Assembly (NCBI RefSeq): GCF_002218195.1
Contig: NZ_CP022336.1
Span: 1,917,001 to 1,981,000 of the forward strand
Source: Sphingorhabdus sp. SMR4y
GTDB taxonomy: Bacteria; Pseudomonadota; Alphaproteobacteria; Sphingomonadales; Sphingomonadaceae
Reading direction: 5' to 3'
DNA length: 64,000 nucleotides
In this document: in pieces, positions 47,622 to 55,633 of the stretch
How positions within the stretch are numbered: the first letter of the stretch is position 1
Layout: each line of letters opens with the position of its first letter
Notes under the pieces: generated by a model
What the model was told of the DNA's origin: nothing
The model's input: the letters and a program-made list of their open reading frames with translations, nothing else
Databases searched by the model: none
Position numbers and translations under genes: made by a program

Positions 47622-47910
47622 CTATCCCCGCGACCGACACCGAGCCAGTTCGGATATCAAATCCCAGTCTCCATCAATCAAAGCCCGCTTCTTCGCCCGC
47701 GACCAGCCCTTGATCTGACGCTCTGCGGCAAGAGCTTCTTCGCGCGTTCCGAAAGTTTCGCTCCAGACCAGCGCAACCGGGCGACGGCTGTAAGTATATC
47801 CGCCAAACGCGCCAGACTGGTGAGCGGCAACACGGGCTTCCAGATTATCGCTGTGACCGGCATCAAAAATGCCCGTCCGCGCATTGAAGCATGTAAGTCC
47901 AGAATGCCAT
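47622..47910 (-). pseudogene. GIY-YIG nuclease-family protein, frameshifted
   Basis: A GIY-YIG protein of the small YhbQ/UPF0213-like kind. From ATG 47910 the frame reads MAFWTYMLQCADGHF and then a TGA at 47863-47865. In the next frame the family sequence continues as AGHSDNLEARVAAHQSGAFG, YTYSRRPVALVWSETFG, EEALAAERQIKGWSRAKK. Dropping one G at about 47864 (GGGCATTTTTGATGCC) restores FYAGHSDNLE. The second frame alone is open from 47930, but its N-terminus is not family-like. It may be a pseudogene or a sequencing error. Confidence 0.75.
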
Positions 47911-47924
47911 GGCCGCACGATAGC

Positions 47925-48032
47925 GCGCACCCGTCCTTCGACAAGCTCAGGACGAACGGGAGAGAGGTGATTGGCCTCAACTGTTAAGAATGCAGTGCTA
48001 AAAAACCCTGTTCGTCCTGAGCCTGTCGAAGG
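47925..48032. repeat. composite palindrome unit, right flank of the GIY-YIG gene
   Basis: A direct copy of the left unit: CGCGCACCCGTCCTTCGACA at the start, GGACGAACGG in the first half, GATTGGCCTCAA, and TGTTCGTCCTGAGCCTGTCG as the inverted end. It lies between the GIY-YIG gene and the guaA end. Confidence 0.8.
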
Positions 48033-48204
48033 GCCGCAGCAATCACGCTGGCGCTTTCTTCATCACGCCGTTCTAAAAGCCCGTGACTGGCTCAGCGCCT
48101 CCTCACGTCGGCTATTAAATCGGACCATCACTCACCACCATGCGACATCGTGCGATGCCGAGCGCCGCGGGCGAATGCGCCCCGCGCATCCGCTGTTAAC
48201 CGCG

Positions 48205-49776
48205 TCACTCCCACTCAATAGTCCCCGGCGGCTTGCTGGTATAATCATAAACCACCCGGTTGATTCCCTTCACCTCGTTAACGATCCGCGTCGAGACACG
48301 GGTCAGGAAGCTGGCGTCGAAGGGGTAGACGTCGGCGGTCATGCCGTCGGTGCTGGTGACGGCGCGCAGGCCGCAGACATTGTCATAGGTGCGGCTGTCG
48401 CCCATCACGCCGACCGTCTTGACCGGCAGCAGCACGGCAAAGGCCTGCCAGATCGCGTCGTACAGTCCCGCATTGCGGATTTCCTCAAGGTAGATCGCGT
48501 CGGCCTTGCGCAGGATATCGCAGCGTTCCTTGGTCACTTCGCCGGGAATGCGGATCGCGAGGCCAGGACCGGGGAACGGATGACGACCGACAAACTGGTC
48601 ATTCAGCCCGAGCTCGCGGCCGAGATCGCGGACTTCATCCTTGAACAGTTCGCGCAACGGCTCGACCAGTTTCATGTTCATACGTTCCGGCAAGCCACCA
48701 ACATTATGGTGCGACTTGATCGTCACGCTCGGCCCGCCGGTGAAGGAAACCGATTCAATCACATCGGGATAAAGCGTACCCTGGGCGAGGAAATCGGCGC
48801 CGCCGACCCGGGCGGCTTCCTCGTCGAACACCTCGATAAATTCGCCGCCGATGAATTTGCGCTTCTTCTCGGGGTCGGTCACGCCGGCCAGCCCCTTCAT
48901 GAAGCGCGCCTCGGCATCGACCACCACCAGCGGGATATTATAATGGTCGCGGAACAGGGTCTCGACCTGCTCGCGCTCGTTCATCCGCAACAGGCCGTGG
49001 TCGACAAAGACACAGGTCAGCTGGTCGCCGATCGCTTCGTGGATCAGGATCGCCGCCACGGAGCTGTCGACGCCACCGGACAGGCCGCAGATCACTTTCT
49101 TGTCGCCGACCTGCTCGCGGATTTCGGCGATCTTGGCGTCCTTATATTCGGCCATCGTCCAGTCGCCGGCACAGCCGCAGACATGGCGGACGAAATTGCC
49201 GATCATCTTGCCGCCGTCGGGCGTGTGCACCACTTCGGGGTGGAACTGGGTGCCATAATAGCGCCGCTCGTCGTCAGCGATCAGCGCGAAGGGCGCGCCC
49301 TCGGTGGTCGCGACGATCCGGAAGCCGGGCGCGAATTCGGTGACCTTGTCGCCGTGGCTCATCCACACCTGATGCTTCTCGCCAACCTGCCACAGACCGT
49401 CGAACAAGACGCATTCTTCGCTGATCTCGATAAAGGCGCGACCGAATTCGCCGCCAAAGTCACCGCCGGAACCCGATTCCACCGTGCCGCCGAGCTGATG
49501 GGTCATCACCTGCTGGCCATAGCAGATGCCAAGAATCGGCAGGCCGCTCTCGAAAATCACCTCCGGCGCACGCGGGCTGCCTTCGTCCGGCACCCCGGCG
49601 GGCGAACCGGAGAGGATGATCCCCTTCGGTTTCAGCCGGTGAAAGGCCTCCTCGGCCATGTGGAACGGAGCGATCTCCGAATAGACTCCCGCCTCGCGCA
49701 CCCGGCGGGCGATAAGCTGCGTGACCTGAGAGCCGAAATCGACGATCAGGATGGTTTCTTCATGGGCTATGGACAT
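48205..49776 (-). CDS. guaA: GMP synthase (glutamine-hydrolysing)
   Basis: A 523-residue enzyme that aminates XMP to GMP. The N-terminal glutamine amidotransferase has [17 protein letters not shown] (Cys85) and FHPEVVHTP (His); the ATP-pyrophosphatase part has the P-loop [12 protein letters not shown]. The C-terminal dimerisation domain ends in [14 protein letters not shown], as usual. Length matches E. coli GuaA. The interval 48033-48204 after its end holds a GC-rich region with no gene I can support. Confidence 0.95.
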   Translation of the reverse strand: MSIAHEETILIVDFGSQVTQLIARRVREAGVYSEIAPFHMAEEAFHRLKPKGIILSGSPAGVPDEGSPRAPEVIFESGLPILGICYGQQVMTHQLGGTVESGSGGDFGGEFGRAFIEISEECVLFDGLWQVGEKHQVWMSHGDKVTEFAPGFRIVATTEGAPFALIADDERRYYGTQFHPEVVHTPDGGKMIGNFVRHVCGCAGDWTMAEYKDAKIAEIREQVGDKKVICGLSGGVDSSVAAILIHEAIGDQLTCVFVDHGLLRMNEREQVETLFRDHYNIPLVVVDAEARFMKGLAGVTDPEKKRKFIGGEFIEVFDEEAARVGGADFLAQGTLYPDVIESVSFTGGPSVTIKSHHNVGGLPERMNMKLVEPLRELFKDEVRDLGRELGLNDQFVGRHPFPGPGLAIRIPGEVTKERCDILRKADAIYLEEIRNAGLYDAIWQAFAVLLPVKTVGVMGDSRTYDNVCGLRAVTSTDGMTADVYPFDASFLTRVSTRIVNEVKGINRVVYDYTSKPPGTIEWE

Positions 49777-49851
49777 GGCTTAGCCGCTTAGTGGGCCGCC
49801 CCTTTTGAGTCCAGTGCCTTTGTCGCCCGTCGCCGCAAATTCAGCCCCGCC

Positions 49852-50556
49852 TCAGGCCGTCGTAAGCTGTCCGAGAAAGACCGCAAGGATCACCCCGATT
49901 GCGGTCGCGACGCCGGCCATATGATGATCCTCCTTATAGGCCTTGGGAAAAACCTCGGTCGCCAGCGAGGCAACCACCGCCCCGGCGGCAAAACAGCGGG
50001 TCGCGGCCAGCACATGCGGCGACACGCCTTCCATGGCAAAATTTCCGATCACCGCCGCCGCCGACAGGATCAGCGCGGTCAGCGCCCACAGCCCCAGCGT
50101 CTTGCCCTTCGACAGGCCGTTGCCGACCATCTGCTTGGCCCCGCCGGCGGCTTCCGGCAGATTGGACAGCAGGATCGATCCGGCCAGCGCCGCCACTTCC
50201 ACCGGTGCCGCCCCGATCAGCGCCACACCGAGCGCCAGATTCTCCGGCACCCCGTCGAGCGTGATCGCGGCCAGCAGGCCACCGCCGCCTTCCGCGCCCC
50301 ATTTTTCGTCGATCCAGTAGTCGACAACGGAAAACACAACCGCCCCCGCCGCGACCGAACCCAGCGCGACCCAGAGACTGCTTTGCGCAATGGCCGGCTG
50401 GATCAGCTCGCTGACCAGCGACACCACCAGCGCGCCACCGGCCAGGGCGATGACAAAGCCTTCGGTCTGGCGCGATAATTTGCCGTAAATACCCCAGAGC
50501 GCGCCCGCGATCAGCGCCGCTGAAACAATCGCCACTACAACAAAGGTCATCAACAT
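49852..50556 (-). CDS. ZIP-family metal transporter
   Basis: A 234-residue membrane protein with eight predicted spans. The metal-site segments are TLDGVPENLALGVAL (in place of HNxPEG) and ILLSNLPEAAGGAKQM, which mark the ZIP fold. The replacement of the usual His by Asp or Ser suggests altered specificity, as in other sphingomonad ZIP members. It imports divalent metal ions, probably zinc or iron. It is 24 nt after the acyl-CoA ligase end on the same strand. Confidence 0.82.
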   Translation of the reverse strand: MLMTFVVVAIVSAALIAGALWGIYGKLSRQTEGFVIALAGGALVVSLVSELIQPAIAQSSLWVALGSVAAGAVVFSVVDYWIDEKWGAEGGGGLLAAITLDGVPENLALGVALIGAAPVEVAALAGSILLSNLPEAAGGAKQMVGNGLSKGKTLGLWALTALILSAAAVIGNFAMEGVSPHVLAATRCFAAGAVVASLATEVFPKAYKEDHHMAGVATAIGVILAVFLGQLTTA

Positions 50557-50580
50557 GGCCTGACAACGCCCTTCCGCAAA

Positions 50581-52146
50581 TTAGGTTTCCCCGACCATGT
50601 CCCGCAGTTCGGTCTTCAAAATCTTGCCGATATGGCTGCGCGGCAGTTCGTCGATCAGGCGCAGCTCGGAGAGCCTCTGGGTCTTGCCGAGAGTGGCATT
50701 GGTCGCCGCCTTCAGCGCTTCCGGATCGAGTGTCACCCCGGCCTCGGCGACGACAAAACCGACCGGCGTCTCGCCCCATTGCCGCGAGGCCACCCCGATC
50801 ACCGCCGCATCCGCGACGCCCCACTGCGCCATCAGCGCTTCTTCCAGATCGCGCGGATAGATATTGAATCCGCCGGAAATGATCATGTCCTTGGTCCGGC
50901 CCATCAGCGTGATGAAACCGTCCGCGTCGACCTTGCCGATATCGCCCATCCGCTGCCAGCGGTCGCCATTTTCGTCATACCAGCTGGCTTCCTCGGTTTT
51001 CTCCGGCTGGTTCTTGTAGCCCGACATCATCGTCTGCGACCGGCCGACCAGCTCGCCCATTTCGCCCGCGGGCAGCCGATTGAGCTGTTCATCTACCGTG
51101 ATCACCTCGCTGCCGCCCCAGGCGATACCGACCGTATGCAGCTTGTCGGGATGCTCGTGGCAAAGCAGGATGCAAACCACACCGCCTTCGGTCATCGAGT
51201 AGATCTCGATCAACCCGCCGGGCATGCGCTTCAGCACTTCCGCCTTCAGCTCCGCCGAGAAGGGCGCGCTGGTGCAATATTTATGGGTCAGGCTGCCCAG
51301 ATCATAATCGTCGAAGCCGTCAAAATCCATCAGCCGCTGATATTGCACCGGCACCAGCATCGTGTGGCTGGCGCGGTGCGCCTGCGCCAGTTCCAGCCAG
51401 CGCTGGCAGTCGAACTTGCCCATCAGGACAATCGTCCCGCCATAGGCGATAGTCGGAGTGAACAGGGCCAGCGTCGTGTTCGAATAAAGAGGCGTCGACA
51501 GCAGGGTGACCTGCCCGGGCTTGCCGTAACCGGTGGCCTCTCCGACGGCCGCGTGATACCAGCGCATCTGGCGGCTGTGGACAATGCCCTTCGGCGTTCC
51601 GGTGGTGCCGCTGGAATAGATGATATTATAGGGGTCTTTCGGCCCCACCTCCGGATCGGCCGGCATCGCGCCTTCCTCTGCCATCCAGTCAAAGATCATC
51701 GGCGCGTCGTCCACCGCCCGATCGAGCATGACATGTTTCAGCGCGGGCAAGGCCTCGCCGCTCTCCAGCAGCTCCGCCCGCTTGGCGTTGTCGATGAACA
51801 GATGCATCGCGCCGCTGTCGCGCATCATGTTCGCCAGTTGCGTAGGGGTCGCCGAAGTGGTCAGCGGCGCCGCGCAACCACCCGCCACTATCGCGCCAAG
51901 ATAGGCCAGCGCATAACGCACCGTGGTCGTGCCGAGAATCGCAACCGCCTGGCCCTTCTGCAGCCCGTCCGCCTGCAACTGCGCCGCAATCCGGTTGACC
52001 AGCGCCGCCGTCTCCGCCCAGCTCAGCTTTTCCGCGCTGTCATCCAGCGCGATCCGCTCGGGCTGGTTGACCGCATGGGCATTGATCAGATCGGCGAGCT
52101 GGCCAAAGGGCTGCTCGAGATAGCGGGCGGGATCGATATGTTTCAT
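50581..52146 (-). CDS. acyl-CoA synthetase / AMP-dependent ligase
   Basis: A 521-residue adenylate-forming enzyme. The ATP-binding signature is IIYSSGTTGTPKGIVHS, then YSMTEGGVVC, and the C-terminal lid has GRTKDMIISGGFNIYPRDLEEAL. It activates a carboxylic acid as acyl-AMP and then as the CoA thioester. The chosen ATG is at 52146; the 12-codon longer reading is not needed. The acid is unknown; the sequence is close to the long/medium-chain and aromatic ligases alike. Confidence 0.88.
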   Translation of the reverse strand: MKHIDPARYLEQPFGQLADLINAHAVNQPERIALDDSAEKLSWAETAALVNRIAAQLQADGLQKGQAVAILGTTTVRYALAYLGAIVAGGCAAPLTTSATPTQLANMMRDSGAMHLFIDNAKRAELLESGEALPALKHVMLDRAVDDAPMIFDWMAEEGAMPADPEVGPKDPYNIIYSSGTTGTPKGIVHSRQMRWYHAAVGEATGYGKPGQVTLLSTPLYSNTTLALFTPTIAYGGTIVLMGKFDCQRWLELAQAHRASHTMLVPVQYQRLMDFDGFDDYDLGSLTHKYCTSAPFSAELKAEVLKRMPGGLIEIYSMTEGGVVCILLCHEHPDKLHTVGIAWGGSEVITVDEQLNRLPAGEMGELVGRSQTMMSGYKNQPEKTEEASWYDENGDRWQRMGDIGKVDADGFITLMGRTKDMIISGGFNIYPRDLEEALMAQWGVADAAVIGVASRQWGETPVGFVVAEAGVTLDPEALKAATNATLGKTQRLSELRLIDELPRSHIGKILKTELRDMVGET

Positions 52147-52218
52147 CGAGCGATTAATTCCGCATATCGGCTTGAAATGCAATGGCTATCCTGCCGGTTG
52201 GCTTATCGAACAGGGGCA

Positions 52219-52250
52219 GAAAACTGATCGCGCGAAGACACGAAGGTGCG
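52219..52250. repeat. solo copy of the GxxExxY-type terminal repeat
   Basis: CTGATCGCGCGAAGACACGA is nearly the same as the start of the remnant at 52716 (TTGATCGCGCGAAGACCCAA), and is related to the arm at 55081. No gene goes with it, so it is a leftover end. Confidence 0.55.
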
Positions 52251-52317
52251 AAACATTGATACGGCTCGCAATGGCGGCGAGGGAAAAAAGACGCCTGGCT
52301 GCTGGAGAGGGAACCAG

Positions 52318-52464
52318 TCAACTTGGTCCGGCGAAATCACCCGCTGATTCGGTAGCGTTATAAACCTTGCCTTCCGATTCCTGGATATCGAGGAGAACGA
52401 CGACTGGCTTTTCATACGCTCTTTTCATTGTCGCTTCGTGCGTTTTTGCTTCATTCCTATTCAT
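52318..52464 (-). CDS. orphan RiPP-like peptide (48 residues)
   Basis: A 48-residue peptide: a polar leader then AYEKPVVVLLDIQ (YxxP motif, seen in leaders bound by PqqD-like recognition proteins) and a C-terminal part EGKVYNATESAGDFAGPS. The start at 52464 has AAAGGAAG 8 nt upstream. Taking G32 as the first core residue, a glutamate at position 8 (E39) would allow a lasso-type ring, but no cyclase or protease gene is here. A short frame with its own AGGAG lies upstream and ends in TGA before the ATG. Other readings: a non-modified peptide or chance. Downstream is a repeat remnant. Confidence 0.5.
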   Translation of the reverse strand: MNRNEAKTHEATMKRAYEKPVVVLLDIQESEGKVYNATESAGDFAGPS

Positions 52465-52670
52465 TTCGACGCTTCCTTTAAATTTGTTATCATCATGTGC
52501 GGGGGCACAAATTTTGAATCTGGCATATCCACATATTCGCACTCCTAAGCATCAGGAAAAGATAGTCAATTTCAGATTTGCGCGATAGCCTGCCAATCTG
52601 CTGTCATAGGCCCTCTCACCCGCACCGCCTGCCGTGGTTCCCCCATCATGATGGTGCGTTTGGCAAGCCG

Positions 52671-52853
52671 TCACCCTGTTCCTATCCTGCGGCGCACGCC
52701 TTCATCGCGGTAGAGAAAATTGATCGCGCGAAGACCCAAAGGCGCCAAGGATTTTACGCATTGACGATAAGCCAAAGACCCTGTTCGAATGCTGGCGCGC
52801 CAAAAATTCATCAACGGACCAAGCCGAAGATGCATGCACCGGAGGCAGGTCAT
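52671..52853 (-). pseudogene. decayed GxxExxY-type gene remnant
   Basis: The minus frame contains TCLRCMHLRLGPLMNFWRAS, matching TYLRLMHLPLGLLMNFGAPT of the intact gene at 55102-55491; the rest has lost the family sequence. DNA at 52716-52860 aligns with 55081-55200: both have CGCGAAGAC, ATTGACGATA, TTGGCGCGCC-like and ATTCATCA segments in order. Only the gene's 3' third and its end repeat remain. It is the second copy of this family in the window. Confidence 0.65.
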
Positions 52854-52862
52854 TCCGGTGGA

Positions 52863-53681
52863 TCAGCTCTCGCTCAGCCCGGCCCGATATCGCCGGCTGC
52901 CCGCAACCGTGCGTCCGTCCAGCAGCGCTATAGCAAAATCACCGGATCGCGTCGGCGTCAGCGCTATGATCTTGCTGCGATTGACCAGACGCGACCGGTG
53001 GACGCGGACAAAGCCGTGCGCGACTAGGCGCTCTTCCCAGGACGCCAGCGTCCCGCGGACCAGATGGGATTGCTCCCCGGCATGGAACTCGACATAATTG
53101 CCGGCGGCTTCGACATGACTGATATCGTCCGGCGCGAGATACAGGGATGCACCGCCATCCTGCAGCCTGATCCGGTCGTCGGCCGGCGGCGATGTCGCCG
53201 CGCGATTGCGCTCGGCAATATAGTTGAAGGTCCAGTAGGTCGCCGCGATCGCGGCATAAACCAATACATCCTTGCGCCATTCATAGAGCAATGTGATCGC
53301 AACGCCGTCGTCGAAGAAACCATAGCGCGCGCCGTACGCCTGATAGGCGATTTCGCGGGTAACGAAGATGAAGCCGATATGGACCATGGCGAAAGGAATG
53401 GTCAGACCGAAGTGGATAATGAGGAAGCCCGGCAAATTGCCTTCTCGAAACGGCCATCTTTGCATTGCACGACCGACCAGCGGAGCGAGCGCGACGATGA
53501 TGATCGCGCTGGTCACCTCCCACAATATCGGTTCAGTCCAGTGATCGCCAGCACCCTCCATGATGCCCGAGGTGGCGTTGACGAACAACAGCACCATAGC
53601 AGCAAACAGGATTGCCAGCCACGGGTGCCATTCGCCCCGCGGTCTGCCGTTGGTCCCTGCTTTATCGCCGTTGGTCACCAC
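52863..53681 (-). CDS. LytTR-domain membrane transcriptional regulator
   Basis: A 272-residue protein. Four membrane segments lie in the first ~160 residues (PWLAILFAAMVLLFV, SAIIIVALAPLVG, FGLTIPFAMVHIGFIF, DVLVYAAIAATYWTF), then a linker, then a LytTR DNA-binding domain (ISHVEAAGNYVEFHA, RVHRSRLVNRSKI). It may sense a membrane signal directly; no response-regulator receiver domain is present. It starts with GTG. It sits beside a RiPP-like peptide gene and the acyltransferase gene. LytTR regulators often control peptide or surface functions. Confidence 0.85.
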   Translation of the reverse strand: MVTNGDKAGTNGRPRGEWHPWLAILFAAMVLLFVNATSGIMEGAGDHWTEPILWEVTSAIIIVALAPLVGRAMQRWPFREGNLPGFLIIHFGLTIPFAMVHIGFIFVTREIAYQAYGARYGFFDDGVAITLLYEWRKDVLVYAAIAATYWTFNYIAERNRAATSPPADDRIRLQDGGASLYLAPDDISHVEAAGNYVEFHAGEQSHLVRGTLASWEERLVAHGFVRVHRSRLVNRSKIIALTPTRSGDFAIALLDGRTVAGSRRYRAGLSES

Positions 53682-53781
53682 AGCATTCCCGTTCGTCCCC
53701 GCTCCCCGCCTCGTGCGGCATAGCTATAGGCCGCTGGCCAGAACCGCGCAACAATCCGGCGGAGAAGGAGACATCGCCCCC

Positions 53782-54966
53782 ATGACCGACCGCCGCTTCG
53801 ACCTCGACTGGCTTCGCATCATCGCCTTTGGTCTGCTGATATTCTACCATTGCGGGATGTTTTACGTGTCCTGGGACTGGCACGTGAAATCGCGTTTTGC
53901 CAGTACCGCCATCGAACCCCTTATGATGCTGACCAGCCCGTGGCGGCTGAGCTTGCTGTTCCTGATCGCAGGCGCCGCCAGCCGGTTCATGGCCGACAAG
54001 ATGACCCTCGGGAATTTCCTTGCCAACCGCATGGGACGGCTGTGGCCGCCGCTGCTGCTGGCGATGTTCGTGATCGTCCCGCCGCAATCCTATTTCGAGA
54101 TTGTCGAGGCGCTGCAGGTCGCCGACGGGCTGGGCCCGAACCCTGCCGGCTGGCTCGACAATTTCTACGGCAAATATGTCACCGGCTCGGGCAATTGGTG
54201 CGATGCCGAGGGCTGCCTGATAACGCCGACCTACAACCATATGTGGTTTGTCGCCTATCTCATCCTTTATACGCTGGTGCTGCTGCTGATCTTGCCACTG
54301 CTGCGCCGGGCCCCTGCTGCGCTGAACGCCCTGATCGAGGGGCCATGGCTGATCCTGTTGCCGTGGCTCTACCTGACCGCACTGCGCCTGACCCTGTTTC
54401 CGATATTCGGGGAAAGCCACGATTTCCGCACGGACTGGTATTTGCATGCGCTCTATTTCGCCATCTTCCTGTTCGGCTTTGCCATCGCCAAAAATCAGGG
54501 CTTCTTTAATCGCTGCGTCCAATTGCGCTGGATCGTTTTGGCTCTCGCCCTGGCCTGCTGGGCAGCGCTCGTCGTCTATTTTGACGCCTATGCCGAAACC
54601 CGTCCGCCGGAATGGCTACGCCTGACCATGCGCAGCGTGCGGGAACTCGATGCCTGGTGCGCAATCATCGCGGCAATCGGCTTCGCTCACCACCATCTGC
54701 GCGGCAATGACGGGCCTGTGCGCCGGATATTGACGCAAGCCATTTTCCCTTTCTATCTGATTCACCAGACGATCATCGTCGTCGCCGGCCATTATCTCGA
54801 CGAAATGCAGCTCCCGCTCGCCATGGAAGCACCGCTGCTGGTGGCCATCACTTTGGCCGGATGCTGGCTCTTCTATGATCTGGGACGACGGGTGCCGATG
54901 CTGCGCATCTGGATTGGCTTGTCACCCGTGCTCGGAACGCGACCCGAGCGCCGAGGCCAGAATTAA
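53782..54966 (+). CDS. acyltransferase-3 family membrane protein
   Basis: A 394-residue integral membrane protein with about ten spans. The start FDLDWLRIIAFGLLIFYHC has the D-x-L-R-x2-A and H of acyltransferase-3/OpgC-type proteins, and the end LTQAIFPFYLIHQTIIVVAGH holds the conserved His. It would move acyl or succinyl groups onto periplasmic or surface glycans. An AAGGAG lies before the ATG at 53782. It is divergent from the LytTR gene, with 100 bp between starts. Confidence 0.85.
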   Translation: MTDRRFDLDWLRIIAFGLLIFYHCGMFYVSWDWHVKSRFASTAIEPLMMLTSPWRLSLLFLIAGAASRFMADKMTLGNFLANRMGRLWPPLLLAMFVIVPPQSYFEIVEALQVADGLGPNPAGWLDNFYGKYVTGSGNWCDAEGCLITPTYNHMWFVAYLILYTLVLLLILPLLRRAPAALNALIEGPWLILLPWLYLTALRLTLFPIFGESHDFRTDWYLHALYFAIFLFGFAIAKNQGFFNRCVQLRWIVLALALACWAALVVYFDAYAETRPPEWLRLTMRSVRELDAWCAIIAAIGFAHHHLRGNDGPVRRILTQAIFPFYLIHQTIIVVAGHYLDEMQLPLAMEAPLLVAITLAGCWLFYDLGRRVPMLRIWIGLSPVLGTRPERRGQN

Positions 54967-55006
54967 CGCGCATGCCGCCACAGCGGCTTTCTTCGGTCGC
55001 TAGATC

Positions 55007-55068
55007 CTAGCCCGCCACCAGCTTGACATAGATACTCTCGACCCAGCCGCTCTTGCACGGGCCGTCAT
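55007..55068. repeat. 62 bp direct repeat, copy of the end of the SH3-like gene
   Basis: This stretch matches 55634-55695 at 59 of 62 positions (three changes in the middle, GATA versus AGTG). In the second copy it is the last 20 codons and stop of the SH3-like gene. The two copies bracket the GxxExxY cassette. Confidence 0.85.
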
Positions 55069-55080
55069 TCAAGAAATTTT

Positions 55081-55106
55081 TCACGCGAAGACGCTAAGAC
55101 GCTAAG
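55081..55106. repeat. terminal repeat, left of the GxxExxY gene
   Basis: TCACGCGAAGACGCTAAGAC and following bases. It is the inverted partner of 55501-55526. It contains the stop codon of the gene (55102-55104). Confidence 0.75.
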
Positions 55107-55491
55107 AGTGGTAATTATTGACGATACGCCGGAGGCCCAGTTTGAACGTTGGCGCGCCAAAATTCATCAGCAGACCGAGCGGGAGATGCATGAGCCTCAG
55201 GTAGGTCAATAGTTGCTTCCCGTGAATCGGCATCATGTTTTCTGAGGATTTGAGTTCGATCAGAAGCTTGCCTTCGACAATAAGGTCGTAGCGAAAGGCA
55301 TCTTTGATCACTAATCCGTCGAACCGGATATCGACCGGCTTTTGCCGGTCAATTTTCAAACCACGGCGCTCGATACTTCTGGCCAAAAGGCGATCATAAA
55401 CCGTTTCCAGCAACCCCGGCCCCAGATCCTCGTGAATCCGGAACCCGCAGTCAATGGCGACGGTCGCCAAATATTCAAGTTGCTGCCCCAA
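55102..55491 (-). CDS. GxxExxY-family protein (PD-(D/E)XK nuclease-like)
   Basis: A 129-residue protein of the GxxExxY family. The name motif is GLLETVY (in LGPGLLETVYDRLLAR) and the nuclease-like core is YDLIVEGKLLIELKSSEN, with D...E-x-K in place. The tail LTYLRLMHLPLGLLMNFGAP is typical. A TTG at 55491 is the best start; no ATG fits well, and GGTGG is close to it. The family has a PD-(D/E)XK-like fold and unknown function. It lies inside inverted repeats and a duplicated neighbouring gene end. Confidence 0.8.
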   Translation of the reverse strand: MGQQLEYLATVAIDCGFRIHEDLGPGLLETVYDRLLARSIERRGLKIDRQKPVDIRFDGLVIKDAFRYDLIVEGKLLIELKSSENMMPIHGKQLLTYLRLMHLPLGLLMNFGAPTFKLGLRRIVNNYHS

Positions 55492-55500
55492 GGACCACCT

Positions 55501-55526
55501 CTTTGCGCCTTAGCGTCTTCGCGTGA
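55501..55526. repeat. terminal repeat, right of the GxxExxY gene
   Basis: CTTTGCGCCTTAGCGTCTTC and following bases, inverted partner of 55081-55106. It lies upstream of the gene's start, so both gene ends are marked. Confidence 0.75.
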
Positions 55527-55633
55527 GAAACACTTCATCTCGTCCGCCACCAAAATAGCAGAATTTTGGTTATTCAGCCATCTCCGCCGATTGACCGTTG
55601 CGGTCATTCTGGAAAGCCAGTGTCTGCGAGAAA

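Larger units (their letters stand above)
47498..48032. mobile_element. GIY-YIG gene between two direct composite repeats
   Basis: Two about 107 bp units (47498-47606 and 47925-48032), each a pair of inverted CTTCGAC-type repeats around a common spacer, bracket one small nuclease gene. The copies agree over their first 56 bases (through GATTGGCCTCAA) except for a few changes, then diverge before the shared closing palindrome. The layout is like a composite element but no transposase is present. It is inferred to be a repeat-associated nuclease cassette. Confidence 0.6.

Noticed and set aside
47498-48032. CRISPR-like repeat array
   Set aside because: Repeats are palindrome pairs around a gene, spacing is irregular, and no cas gene exists in the window.
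48205-49791. Long open frame antisense to guaA
   Set aside because: It mirrors the guaA codon bias, with no recognisable domain.
52318-54966. Complete lasso-peptide or bacteriocin cluster
   Set aside because: No cyclase, leader protease, recognition protein or exporter gene is present; only the peptide and a LytTR regulator.
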